Part shown: positions 12,563-23,768 of the stretch, piece by piece
Layout of the letters: every line of letters starts with the position of its first letter
Numbering within the stretch: position 1 is the first letter of the stretch
From: Coccinella septempunctata
Lineage: Eukaryota; Arthropoda; Insecta; Coleoptera; Coccinellidae
Direction of reading: 5' to 3'
DNA length: 64,000 nucleotides
Assembly (NCBI RefSeq): GCF_907165205.1
Contig: NC_058189.1
Coordinates: 39,706,270-39,770,269, forward strand
Notes under the pieces: model-generated
The model's input: the letters and a program-made list of their open reading frames with translations, nothing else
What the model was told of the DNA's origin: nothing
Database searches by the model: none
Program-made: the position numbers and the translations under genes

Positions 12563-13228
12563 TCCTCACGCAAATATTAAAGAGTCGCCTCAATCATAAA
12601 ATTTTGACATGTCTGTAGTAGAGTAAGATCCCAGAGCGACCAGACATAACTTATTTTCACACAGATGAAAATTTAGGATCTCAGTGTCTCATGTGCTTTG
12701 AATACCTGCGAACTTGTGGAGCTTGCCTAGTGACACCTGGACAGGTGCCAAAGTTAACTAAAAATAAGTGTTACTTCACTTATTTTCACATGGCTGATTT
12801 TTATATATGTTTTAAAGAATATTCTTCTGAAGTTATCTGATAAGTGATAGACACTTTCCATGGGCCAAAACTCTTGCCAGACGCTTTGAAGCAGCACAAA
12901 AAATAAATGATAATGAATAATTTCACATGTCCGATATTGATATGTCGTTGAAGTAACTATAAAAAGTTATATTTCATCATTCAGACAAATAGTATTGAGC
13001 AAACATTCCTTAAACATGAAAATTATTCAGCCGGGAGTGTGAGCGCGAGATCACTATGCATGCATGCGTTTCAGAGTGAGTGAGACTATGGTAACTTTCA
13101 CAATCTGTATCTGTATACTATACATTGCCCGCAAATGGCACATACACGTACCTAAAAGTATCAACTCTTGCACATGTACAGCACATACTTATACACAATA
13201 AACTAACCGAATGCATTCATAGTCCGTT

Positions 13229-14970
13229 CCCAGCGAGCACAAAAACATCTCAGAGATGTTAAAATTAAGAGATTTCGAGACATTGAACATCCACTGCGAT
13301 GTTCTGTTTATACATGAATAGAACTTTTATAGAACAGCCAATGTCCGCCTCAGGCGGCTATTATATGGATGTCCCTGGGATGTCACAAAAAGAACTACTC
13401 AGAAGTTTTTTTGATAGCCTTTTCGTGTACACAATAGAACATTTCTAAAGAGCTTTGCGCACACGAAATCGCTGTTTGTAAGACTTTATATGAAATTCTT
13501 TCGTGAGGCCTTTTTTCTTTCATTTGAATGTTTGACTCGATGTTTGAGGATACCACATTCAATTTTAAATGAACTACAAAGTTTTTAAATGAAATACAGA
13601 ATACTGTATAAGAATAAAAATATTTTAATGATACTTCAACAGGTACAAAAGGAAAAGAAATCACATTTCACATAAAAAATTGAACAACAAAAAACAATTG
13701 ATAAATATTATACTACAGAAAGGGAGAATAAACAAAAAAATATATCACATTCAATAAAACAAACATAAATAACCAAAAAGAAATATCACATTTAACAAAA
13801 AAAAACAGAAATAATAGAAAACAAAACTGATTATAATTGTAGATGTACCGAAACGGAAAATGAAAAAAATTTATTTTCCCTTCATTTTATCGTCCCTCCT
13901 CCTCTGCCTAATATGCCTTAACCAATCTTTGGCATAGAGTTCGAATACTTTCCTAGTGATTTGGAATTTTTTATGGATCACATCTACAAAATAAAAACAA
14001 TTCAAACAATTAATTCACAAAATATATGAAGGTTAAGATGATTTTTTCCAATTAAAATAACAGAGAAAATAGCCGCATGAAAGGATCTGGAAGATTTGAG
14101 TTGTATAGCTACTGACCAGGTTGATTTGCGAAACGATTTTATTTATTTAATTATTTATAACAATTTAAAGGAGTTTTCAAAAACAAGAACTTTTCTGGGA
14201 CAATTTGAATTATTTTGTGATTCACAAGTGATGAATGATTATTATCATCGTCGGAAGACTAATCTTACAAAATATTCTGGGAATTATCAACGGCAGAGAT
14301 AGATTATCGAAATATGTTGAAATCCTCGATGATATGGCTTTAAACTTTATAAAGTTATTTCTTCAATAATTATAATAACCTTCCATATACCATTTGATTA
14401 TTCCAACCAAAATACAATGATCTCTTATACCTAGTCCCGAATACACAAATAATATTAACCACGCAGCGTGGATTCTTTTGAGGTTATATGTATGTTTCTG
14501 AACATTATACTATACATTTAATTCATGTAATACTTACTTATTAATTGTATTTGGTTACTATGAAGAGATCGATCCTAAATTCACAATCAAAACCAACACA
14601 GAAGTAGTTAATATTATACAAATCGCCAATCAACTTTCAACTCCGAACAGTCCACAGTCCAAACTACGAAGAAAGTGGAAATGGCGGCAAAATGAAATAG
14701 GTGAATTGTTTATTTGGAATAAACCTCCCAAGGCAAACTATGCGACGCCAAGAGAAGATATCCACACGTTAACATTATTTTCAACACGACAGTACCTCTC
14801 AGTAGGTAGACGAAGAAATGCCACAGATGGCACAGATCAGAACAAATAAAGATTTCCGATAGCCTTTGGAGACCTCTTTGGGAAGTGCATATTACGTTTC
14901 AAAGAAACATCCTCATGCCAACATTTTCGAAACATCCCAAAACATCCCAGGGATGTTTGTGCTCGCTGGG
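13229..14970. mobile_element. 1.74 kb TIR element with CCCAGCGAGCACA ends, nested
   Basis: The left end CCCAGCGAGCACAAA is mirrored by TTTGTGCTCGCTGGG on the right. Just inside each end, short ACATCCC/GGGATGT words repeat in both orientations. The ends resemble those of the element at 25546-26752 (CCCTAATAGCACA), suggesting one superfamily with CCC-N5-AGCACA-type termini. The flanks give at most a 2 bp TT duplication. No transposase recognised; one possible exon lies at 13871-13983. Confidence 0.75.
13871..13983 (-). CDS. Possible terminal exon inside the TIR element
   Basis: On the minus strand a TTTTGTAG acceptor precedes a 37-codon open stretch that ends in TAA at 13873-13871, followed at once by an AATAAA-like signal. 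The peptide is strongly basic and helical in look (VFELYAKDWLRHIRQRRRDD). It may be the C-terminal exon of the element's own protein or a captured host exon. No family recognised. Confidence 0.3.
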
Positions 14971-15084
14971 TTGTTAATTCATATACAATGGAGTAGTATT
15001 TTTTTTCGACTTCTTAAATAGTTAATGGACAGGCATGTCTATTATTGAAAGAATAATTCTTTTATATTTTCGTAAATGATGTTT

Positions 15085-15180
15085 TGCAGCAATCGATTGC
15101 AGTACAGTACACAGTCTCGATTATCCGAAATAATGTGGACCAGAGTAATTTCGGATAATCCAAATTTTGGTTAATCAATT
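15085..15180. mobile_element. pogo/Tigger-like terminus fragment
   Basis: CAGTCTCGATTATCCGAAAT followed within 30 bp by the inverse TTTCGGATAATC. Repeated TTATCCGAA words near an ACAG/CAGT end are typical of pogo/Tigger-type ends. No transposase is adjacent here. Confidence 0.35.
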
Positions 15181-15539
15181 TTTTTTTGGAAAATAGGAGT
15201 TTAGGATGCCTGTAACATAAGATCGAGAAGAAAATAAGTTCATTTATTTTTTGTGCAGCTTCAAAGCATCTGGAAAGAGTTTTGGTCCATTGAAAGTGTC
15301 TGTCACTTATAATGTAACTTCAGAATAATATTCTTTAAAACATATATAAAAATCAGCCATGTGAAAATAAGTTAAGTAACACATATTTTTAGTTACCTTT
15401 GCCACCTGGTACCTACCCAGGTGTCACTAGGCAAGCTCCACAAGTTGGCAGGTATTTAAAGCACATGAGACTCTACTGAGATCCTAAAGTTTCATCTGTG
15501 TAAAAATAAGATATGTCTGGTCGCTCTGGGATCTTGGAC

Positions 15540-16320
15540 AATAGGCGCAAATCATAAAATTCAAATGTTTCTCTATGCGACTTAGCGCACAAAAATATAA
15601 TTTCTTGTAACGGCCGTTTCAAGACGATAAGTCTATTGCGTGAAAGTGTTTCATTTACACTAGTAGGAAAAATATTGTTTCTAAATGTTTGAACATTTAT
15701 ATTGATAAGACGGTAAGTAAGCCTCTACCTCGGCCTCTACCTTGACCAATGAAAATATAACAGAATAATTGAAGAAAGATATATAAGTGAAATTGAGACA
15801 AAGAAGTAAATAAGAATAAATAAAATATGAAATCAGAAAATGTAACATTTCTTATTGTCTATGGTTTATATTTTGTACAGATCGATGAATTTCAGAATAA
15901 TTTCTGTCATCATCAGCTGGCCTGATGATGGCAAACGCCGAAATCGATCGCCAATAGATGCTTAACATACATAGTGTGTTTCTATTACCTCTCATGAAAA
16001 CTAAACACACTGATGGAGACGTTCATCGCAAATATTCTTACTAACTCATGAGGCAAGTGTCTTTTCCATACTCGACAGCTTGACCGAACTCCTTATCACT
16101 TTCCACCCTTGTTAAGAAAATAACTATTTCGATATGTCCAATTAAAGATTAGAAGCATATCAAAAAAATCGGATCTAGGGAAAAATCAGTACTGGTGAGG
16201 GCTGAAGGACCTAGGTCGATGGCCATAAAATAAACTTTTTCTCTCTCTCTCTCAGTACTGGTTAATGCTTTCAGATGATTCGATCACTTCTGAGAGAAGA
16301 TAATCTAGCTTGAAGTTTTC
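15540..16320. other. No gene; hammerhead-like motif and CT tract
   Basis: Holds CTGATGA (15922-15928), GGC/GCC pairing and GAAA (15940-15943). This is a hammerhead-like core that also forms a CATCATCAG/CTGATGATG hairpin with the preceding bases, and it may mark a decayed Penelope-like 3' end. A short CT microsatellite lies at 16240-16254. Confidence 0.35.
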
Positions 16321-16323
16321 TTA

Positions 16324-16482
16324 CGGCCGTTTTCGATAAACCTATCCATCCATCGTTTCACTTACTGACGAATGGTAACCATTCTAAAATATATCTACAG
16401 AGAGATCATAGAAACGAAATCTCATGCATTTTTATCTTCAGTAACTGAAACAATGGATAGATAGGGTTATTGAAAACGGTCG
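16324..16482. mobile_element. 159 bp PIF/Harbinger-like MITE, TSD TTA
   Basis: The left end CGGCCGTTTTCGATAA and the inverse right end pair over about 45 bp, including ATCCAT and GTTTCA words. TTA flanks both sides (16321-16323 and 16483-16485). Small size, TIRs and a TTA duplication fit PIF/Harbinger MITEs. The TIR differs from that of the MITE at 6350. Confidence 0.8.
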
Positions 16483-16489
16483 TTAGACT

Positions 16490-17320
16490 TTACATGAAAA
16501 AATCATTCTGCAAGCTATAGCATGTTTTTGAAGTGAATACTTCTTCGTAGTGGTGGGAACACTTGAGTTGAAAATCACTCGAGTATTCGATAACAAAGTA
16601 ACCAACAGTACTCGATTAGCAAGAAAGAACAGCTCGATGTTTCCAATAATAACTATCGAACTGTCAACACATTAGGTTCAAATTTAAACTGCTCAAGATT
16701 GAAATTTCGGTCGCGTATCATCACGAATTCATGCCAAAAGTCATGTAATTTCTGATATGAATTTAATTAGTACTAATGCGTAGAAGATTTTAAACTCATC
16801 ATGAAAATTTCATAATTCTCAACAAATTTATTAGCTTTGATCTCTTCAACATCTACTTGCTTCTGCAGTTCTTGCGTGATTTCAAAATTGGTTTAGTGAA
16901 AAAGGTATTTTGACAAGGATATTAAGGAGTTGAACGAGGAGAAATAGTATTTAATTTTCGTAAGAGACTTAATAATTTTGTGTTTGGGTGGGTTCTTGCT
17001 TCAATTTAAAAATTGACGCTTTAGTACACCTCTATTGCTTTCAAGCAATGCGGACATTTATTTATATGTTTCATCGTTTTTCTGGCTGAATATCCTGCCA
17101 AATAAGATGTGTTGTTTTGACCTTCCATCAGTGTCAGCAGATAACATGAAATTGTAGGAATTGTTTTTTTATTTTTATCCTTTCTCAACCAAAACGGATG
17201 TTCATTGAATGAACCTTCTTGAAGGAATATCTATACACTTTTATGGATATCGATTTGCCACTAGCCGAAAGGAAAAAAACTGAAAGATGGCACTATTTTT
17301 TCACGAACAAAATCATTTTA
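16490..17320. other. No gene recognised
   Basis: AT-rich. A GTGGTGGGAACACTTGAG stretch near 16550 with ACTCGAGT-like words could be an old hAT-type end, but no partner was found. Confidence 0.4.
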
Positions 17321-17326
17321 AGGTAG

Positions 17327-18700
17327 AACATCACTAGAAGAAGATCTGCGCAGTGGGGTCTCAAGCACGTCGATAAAGAGATGAAAGAAGAAGAAAGAAG
17401 GAAGCATTAGCAAAGAGGAATCTTTGGCATTAGGTACTGATGTCGAAGACTTTGTAATCTGTGTCGAAGACCTACTGAAAGAAGACAGGCGAATGACTAT
17501 TCGTCAAAGTAGTATGCGCCTAGGCATAGCTTCGCAAAAAGTTCATAACATCTGCGAGTAACATGATTATTTGGGCGAAGACGCTGTTGGGGCAAGAACA
17601 AGAACTCAATAGGTCTGATACTTGTCGTCAACTTCGAGATCTGTTGGCCCATAATAGGGAATACTCCTTCTGACGAAAATGATGTATTTTTCATGAAATA
17701 TCTTTGAAACGTCGCATTTTGAAATGACCATTTCAACCGTTTTTTAAGTACCTACTTAAAAATGAAAAATGAAAATGGGTATTTAAAATTTAAAGTGTTT
17801 CGTTTCTATTCCACAAGTTGGCAACATCGACTCATAATAAAGGACAACAAAAACAGTATCTTGATGAGATAGAAAGAGATGGCTGTCTGTGACGAACGAG
17901 GAAGGTCAAAAAATTTTATGGGATTTTCATGGCTGGTTGGTGTTGAGGCTCGCCAGTGAGTACGCGCCTTATGATGGCTGTAAATCAACAGCTGTTATTT
18001 TATAAAAAATCCATTGTTCTTTTTATCTTCTAGTAGGCGCTGTTGCCAAACCGTAAACTAGAAACGAAACGATTTGAATTTTGAAACCTCATATTTGAAG
18101 AATGATTTTGAATAGTTTCCGCGGTGCATTTGAAAAATTCATGAACGAAACTCATGATTATTCAGTTTAAACTTGCTTTGGTGTGATAATCCAAATTGAG
18201 GAGAATTCCCCATTGTACCAATGGTACCATAATTGACGCAGATTATTATTCGAAATTTATTATCCGTACCTCTGCGACAGGCACTTTACTAGAAACGGCC
18301 TAGAAAGTTGCATAAGCGTCCAGTATTGCAACAGGATAACGCAATACCACATACCGCAAAAACACGAAGGATATTTTTGAAGATTTACGATAAGAATTGC
18401 TTCCGGACCCACTTTATTCCTCGGATCTTGCACCCAGTGAATATTATGTTTTCCCAGATTTGGAAAAACCCTTATGGGGGATTGGCGAGTTCAACTGACG
18501 ACGTTCTTTGTGGAGGGCTTAAAAAATTAGTTGTCATTGGGATGAATGGGTTCAATCAAAGTTAGAGATAATGAAAAAACTGCATTGTAATATCGACAAT
18601 TAAGACAACATTAAGAAAATGATACAAATTATTGCTAAATTCCCAGAACGATGGAAACATTCCTCGTAGTTTCATATAAGTTGATTTCACAAGAATAAAA
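17327..18700 (+). pseudogene. mariner-family transposase, broken and interrupted by a MITE
   Basis: Two parts of one mariner-type transposase gene lie in order. The N-terminal part (about 17327-17600) gives LEEDLRSG and then VEDLLKEDRRMTIRQSSMRL, the paired helix-turn-helix region. The C-terminal part (about 18170-18590) gives RPVLQQDNAIPHTAKTRR, with the second catalytic Asp in QDN. A worn HPPYSPDLAPSDYYLF equivalent (HPVNIMFSQIWKN) and SSTDDVL follow. A TIR element at about 17795-18077 sits between them. Stops and shifts are many and the first catalytic Asp region is not readable. Confidence 0.7.
17795..18077. mobile_element. MITE of about 280 bp inside the mariner pseudogene
   Basis: GTTTCGTTTCTATT then GTTGGCAACATCG on the left is mirrored by CGCTGTTGCCAAAC and CTAGAAACGAAAC on the right. 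The roughly 40 bp TIRs have several mismatches. Its position between two halves of one transposase gene supports insertion. Family unassigned. Confidence 0.6.
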
Positions 18701-18704
18701 ACGT

Positions 18705-20755
18705 ATTGAGCTGAAAATATCCATAGGAATACGTGCCATGCAAAACATGAATGAAGATCCAAGTGCTGAGGAATATATACTCCGGGAAACTTTTTTCCCT
18801 AGCACCCCTAGAGACAAAGCCATATTTCTTTCAGAACAGTCCAAATTTGTTGGGTGATAAGTTCGTTCGTTCTCGAATAGAATACAGAAATGTATCATAG
18901 GTAGACGTTGATAAAAATGGGAACGTCTTTCGAATGAAGAAACTAGGTTTGAAACCGATGTTTATGGAGTTAACCCGGTGTGACAGCTCTAGTATGTACT
19001 CGAAGTTCAGTTATTACATTGGGTAGATACGAAATAGTTCTCTGCATTGTTGGTAAAAGATGGTCGAAATTCAAGCTTTCATCCTTGTGGACATATTTGT
19101 ATGTCAATCAATAAACTTAACCCAATATCAACCAGAATTGAAATAGGATGAAAAAGTTCGATTTCTTTTGTATAAAATAGTGTTAAATATGACTGGTCAA
19201 TTCCGAGGACAGCTACCACTTTAATTTTGGTAAAGTGAAAAGTTTGGATTCGGACTATTGGGATGAGAAATGAATAGTAGAACATTTAATTAAAGTTTAT
19301 TCTTTTTATGTTACGTTGTTTTTAATTTTGCCTTATCGTCGAAATAAATAAATAGAATAAATAAATCGTTACTTCAAATCCCTTTCCGATGCTCTGAACT
19401 GTTCAATTGTGTTTTTCTTAAAAACGGATGAAAAAATATACAGTGAAATTATAAGCAAAAAACGAAAAAAAAAATCAACTTTAACGCCTTCTATCTTTTT
19501 CCACAGCAATATTTTATTGAGGTATATTTTGTCCTATCGCCATATTTTGGTCCAAACAATCTGCCCTCAGCCTATGTCCCAATAGTTATGAATCACCCTG
19601 TATATATAATTAAAGGACACTGTATATACAAGAGGTACAAGAGCAGAAAATCTAAGTATGATTTACAACAACCTATCATTTAAATATGAACAAGCACCAG
19701 TGCATGTAAATAACGCAGTGGGACAAAAACAATTCATCAGATATAGACATTAAATGTGGATTTATGCAGCATCAAATGACACTTATCACTAAACAAGTCT
19801 ATCGCGTAACAATTATTAAGTAGGTAACAAATAGCCCGAATGTTACCATTTATGCAGACCAATTAACAATTGACCAAACTTTATATTCTCATAATAAATA
19901 AACAGTTATACACTTATATCACTTAACCTGAGATGAATTATTAATGTGGAACATGCAAATAGTTTCTTTCGTTTCGTTTTTGGAGGGTAGACTCTACCTT
20001 CTACCCTCTCTACCCTCCATAGATTCGTTATTTGTTTTGACAGAAGTTTTGGTTAAGTTCGTGACTTGACAGGCCGATGCGCATCTATGTGCGCACCTTC
20101 TATCATTAGAAGGGACGTGAACATCATGAAAAAAAAATTTAATATTTGAGATTTGTAAGATGAAATATCCAAACATTTTATGAATAGTCATTGTGCGAAA
20201 TCTAAACTCTTACATCAATCTGCAGTACAACCCGGCAGGGGCGTACCGTGAAAACATAAGGTGGTGAGGCACATCAGAGAGAATGAACTATTTTTATTAC
20301 AATATATTTAGTTTTCGGACAAACTTGGTCTGGTGAACTCTTTTTCATCAGTTTTATAATAATCTTCATTAATCAGTTTCAATTAATAACGAGAATTATT
20401 AAAACAAAATAGCTCGTCAAATCATGCCTCCTGAGTCTAACAATTTTTTTTTTTCAAATGAAGGTGATCTGATTTTTAGATCCAAATGAAAGTCACTATA
20501 GTATATCCAAATCCAAGAGGCCAGCGGTAAACATTGCAGCATGAAGTGATCACGCGTCAAGAACGTGATGACGCAGAGGTGTACTAATAAATTGAATTCC
20601 GAGAGCATTATATTTTAAAACTTTGTGAGTGTTCCAGTTCCAGTGAAAAATGTGTATGCTTATCTACGAGTCAGAGTAATGAACAATTAATCTAAAGTTC
20701 CCACTTTAATAAATACTATGTATATAAATGTGTAACAATATTTTTTTTGTAAAAG
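18705..20755. other. Decayed transposon DNA, no gene
   Basis: A CACCCTGTATATATA end at about 19594-19608, with CCCAATAGTTATGAAT before it, looks like a mariner-type right terminus; no matching left end was found. A GGCAGGGGCGTACCG word near 20231 recalls hAT ends. A small polypyrimidine cluster with GGAGGGTAGA/CTACCCTC pairing lies at 19981-20021. Confidence 0.4.
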
Positions 20756-20758
20756 TGA

Positions 20759-22485
20759 CTACCCCGTAGTGTCGTCAGAAGATGCAGAACTTTCCTCTAA
20801 GTTGACGATGACTGGTGTTATATCATCCATAATATTATCCAGTTTCCACATGTCTACCTCAACTTTTTGTTTGACATGTTTCACGCACTTTCTCCATCTT
20901 TCGGAAGTAACCCGTGAGAGAGCCTCTTGAAAAAGATTTTGGACGTCAGCCATTTTAAATGTGGTGTTTTTATCTGCCACAAAATTCTTGACATCGGCCC
21001 CAATCAATTCAATAGGGTTCAGTTCGCAGTGGTAGGGAGGTAATCTAAGTACAGTAATATTTTGGGCCTTTGCGGTTTCATCCACAATGTATTTTTCAAA
21101 GTTTTCTTTGTTCTGCCTGACTATCTGCAACTATTACGCTTTTATGAGGTCAGGGGTGAAATCAATATTTTTCTCCCTCAACCATTGTTGGATATCACTC
21201 TTTCTGAATTGTGAATTAGGAATTTTTTCCATTTTCCTTGAATGGTAAGGAGCATTATCTAAAACTACTATAGAATTTTCCTCCAATTTAGGAACTATAC
21301 CCTCGACCACTTTTCGAAGGACTGACCATCCATTTCTTCATGGTAGTCACCAGTTTTTTTGGATTGGAAAGTCCAGAGTCCTCCAGTTAAAAAACCAGTG
21401 TCACTGCCAATATGACACACTATAATTCTTTGCCCTTTGCGTGGAAAAATATATTCACTTCATTTGAAAAAGAATGTTGAAATTGTTTTCCACCAAAAAG
21501 GTACTTACATCAAGTTTCACAAAACTTTGATTGCTCGATCAACGATTTGGCATTCGATTTCCCGAAGGAAATCATTGAAACTTTCATATTCCCGAATATA
21601 TTGGAGGAGTAGCAGTTGAGAATCATCAAATGGGCGTGTATAGATAATTATTTGGTGAAAGAATGATATTCAGAATGCTTATGACCAACTTATCGACTGA
21701 AAACTAATTGACGTTCATCCGTCACTCGATCGTTGATTCTCTGATCAAGCTTTATGAAACCAAAGGGTTAAACTCAAAATTCAAGACCTTCCCAGACGGA
21801 TTTTTAATCCAGTAGATAATCCAGCAAGTAACGCTTGCCGAGAAGATGTAACTGTTTCATCGGTCCACACTTTGGATTTAGTATGACCGGTATTTACCCA
21901 AGTTTCATCCAAGCAGTAAATCTTCCTGTTATCATCACGGAAGGTCCTAATTTTCGTGAGATAGTTTCTTCTCCAACATTTAATGTCGTCACGGTTCATT
22001 AAAAAACTGTTGCGTTGGCGACGTCCATATTTGAAATTAAGTTTTTTCAATATTATAGAGAAGGTACTCTTCTTAAAATTTGGCAAGTTCGAGTCTTCAT
22101 TAACTATTTTTAATACTTTCTCTATAGTCGGGTGTTCATTTCTGAAGAAAAACTCGTGAACTTTTCGCCGTATTACATTTTTATCGAAATCTGATAAGGA
22201 CTCCCATTTGGTGGTCCGATTTTGATTTGTTGCCGGCTGTGATAGAACACCGGAATTTATGTATTCGGAAATAATTCTCCTAACACTTCGAGCTCCAATG
22301 CCAAGTCTCTCAGCAACTCGGAGTTCTACGTCCTTTAAACACATTCCTGCATTTTGAATAATCTCAATTTTATAAGTATTCAAAATCATATCTTTTATCT
22401 CGGCACTGAAGTGTCGTTTCAGACGTCTCTTTTTTGGAGGACTTAAGTCAACACGCGATTCCTCAGCAGTATCAGTACTTGACAT
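20759..22485 (-). pseudogene. DDE transposase (Tc1/IS630-like superfamily), interrupted
   Basis: One transposase gene in three blocks. The ATG at 22485-22483 begins MSSTDTAEESRVDLSPPKKR and a helix-turn-helix region, then the first catalytic motif CLDETWVNTGHT (about 21890-21850) and SRQALLAGLSTGLK. Reading then enters a 340 bp insertion. The second block (about 21445-21130) gives CHIGSDTG, KKTGDYHEEM and the second motif VVLDNAPYHS, with two stops near 21137. The third block (21130-20759) gives TVLRLPPYHCELNPIELIGA with the catalytic Glu; family members usually have Trp where this has Gly after ELI. All three acidic residues survive, so decay is recent or mild apart from the insertion. TIRs were not found. 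The same type is common as a transposon protein in insect genomes. Confidence 0.85.
21446..21783. mobile_element. About 340 bp insertion in the DDE transposase
   Basis: Transposase homology stops near 21784 and resumes near 21445 with little loss of protein sequence, so the DNA between is an insert. It has no clear TIRs or coding content that I can identify. The boundaries are estimates from the protein reading. Confidence 0.55.
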
Positions 22486-22689
22486 TATCTTAAATGCTTG
22501 TAACTTGAATAACTTGCTACAACTATAAACCAATTTACGAAAGAAAAAGCAATGAATGATCTCTGCAGTTCTGCACAACAATTCGCATACAATCAATGAA
22601 TCAAACGTAATGCGGTACTGCATTACTCCCACCTGCAAACATGGCGTTCCTGAAGCTTTGACCAATAAGAGGAGTACCTTAAATAAGAT

Positions 22690-23585
22690 CACGCGTTAGT
22701 CAGTTTGTTTACGCTGGCCTCTCGGATTTGGATAGACTATAGATATAAACTCATATCTGAAATGTTTTACGGAGCGTCTGACTGAACTATACATATTATT
22801 CATCCTCATAGGAAAAACTCGGAAATGTTGTCGACTTTTTCAATATATTCGAAGTACTTGTGTTTCTGTTATTCTGAAGTAAATCAGCAACCTTTTTCGA
22901 CTTTTTATGAGGCTGAATATTATTAATAGAAAACATTACGATCTGAATGGAACTGAAATCACCCTTACTGAATGTATTAACAGAAAAACCATTCAGCCGA
23001 GAAAGAATAGATGATAACCATGGTTTCGGTCTCTCTTGACCTCCTCAGAGCAACACAACTCATACCTCGACGAAAATGAAATGAATTGCTGGCCCCTTTT
23101 TCAGATGTAAGTAGCGTACATCATGTAGGAACAACCTAGCGATATCTTTCTGAAAACGAGGACAACTCAATTCACTTTCCAAACTCTCAAAATGAAGATG
23201 CTAAAATTTTCAGATTGCAAAAAAATCGTCTATTTTTACACCTCATTTACCTGCCTCCCTATTGGGGGCTTTGACGATTTGTTATTATAAATAAAGAAAA
23301 ATTTACATTCACCTTCGAAAATTGTGTCGATTCATTCGGTACTGCTAAAGCCATTTCGAGTAATACCTACTTAATTGAACTGAGTTAGAATGGGTAAATG
23401 CCTCTCTTAAGGAGAAATCACTCTGCTTAGGGGAAGTGTGCTTATGATGGCATCCTGCCTATGATGGCACACCATGAAAAACTCTGTTATTATCAAGTGA
23501 ATAAGCTTATGTTCGCTAAGGTTGTTCGCCAGATGGTATTATTGGAAGGTTTACGTATTTACACATGAATATGTGCCTATTAATA
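22690..23585. other. No gene; two TATGATGGCA words
   Basis: The 5' flank of the transposase followed by featureless AT-rich DNA. TATGATGGCA occurs at 23443-23452 and, with C before it, at 23460-23469. The same word recurs on the far side of the giant palindrome. Confidence 0.5.
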
Positions 23586-23590
23586 CTTTT

Positions 23591-23768
23591 TCCCAGTCAA
23601 CCAGTTTCAGTCACAGGGAAGTTGTTGGGAATTACCACTGTGGAAATGCGACTTCACAATGCCCAGTCAACCAGAAATGTAACAGTAATTCGCAGGGAGT
23701 ACCCAAAAATATCGCATTGAAGCGCTTTTTTGAGAATTTTCATGGATGTACTTAAGATTTCACATTGA
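23591..23768. repeat. Duplicated pieces outside the palindrome's left arm
   Basis: 23591-23660 is the inverse of the palindrome's central 70 bp spacer (27119-27188). It is followed by 23661-23767, a direct copy of 23807-23898 in the left arm. Both units begin with CCCAGTCAACCAG. So the unit next to the palindrome contains its loop and part of its arm. Confidence 0.75.

Larger units (their letters stand above)
12628..15535. mobile_element. 2.9 kb element with about 290 bp terminal inverted repeats
   Basis: 12628-12912 and 15232-15535 are inverse copies. They share AGATCCCAGAGCGACCAGAC at the outer end, then words such as GGCAAGCTCCACAAG (inverse in the left arm) and AAAACATATATAAAAATCAG. Similarity stops outside AAGATCCC on both sides, so these are element ends. 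No clear target duplication is visible and no transposase was recognised inside. A second TIR element (13229-14970) is nested in it. Confidence 0.75.
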
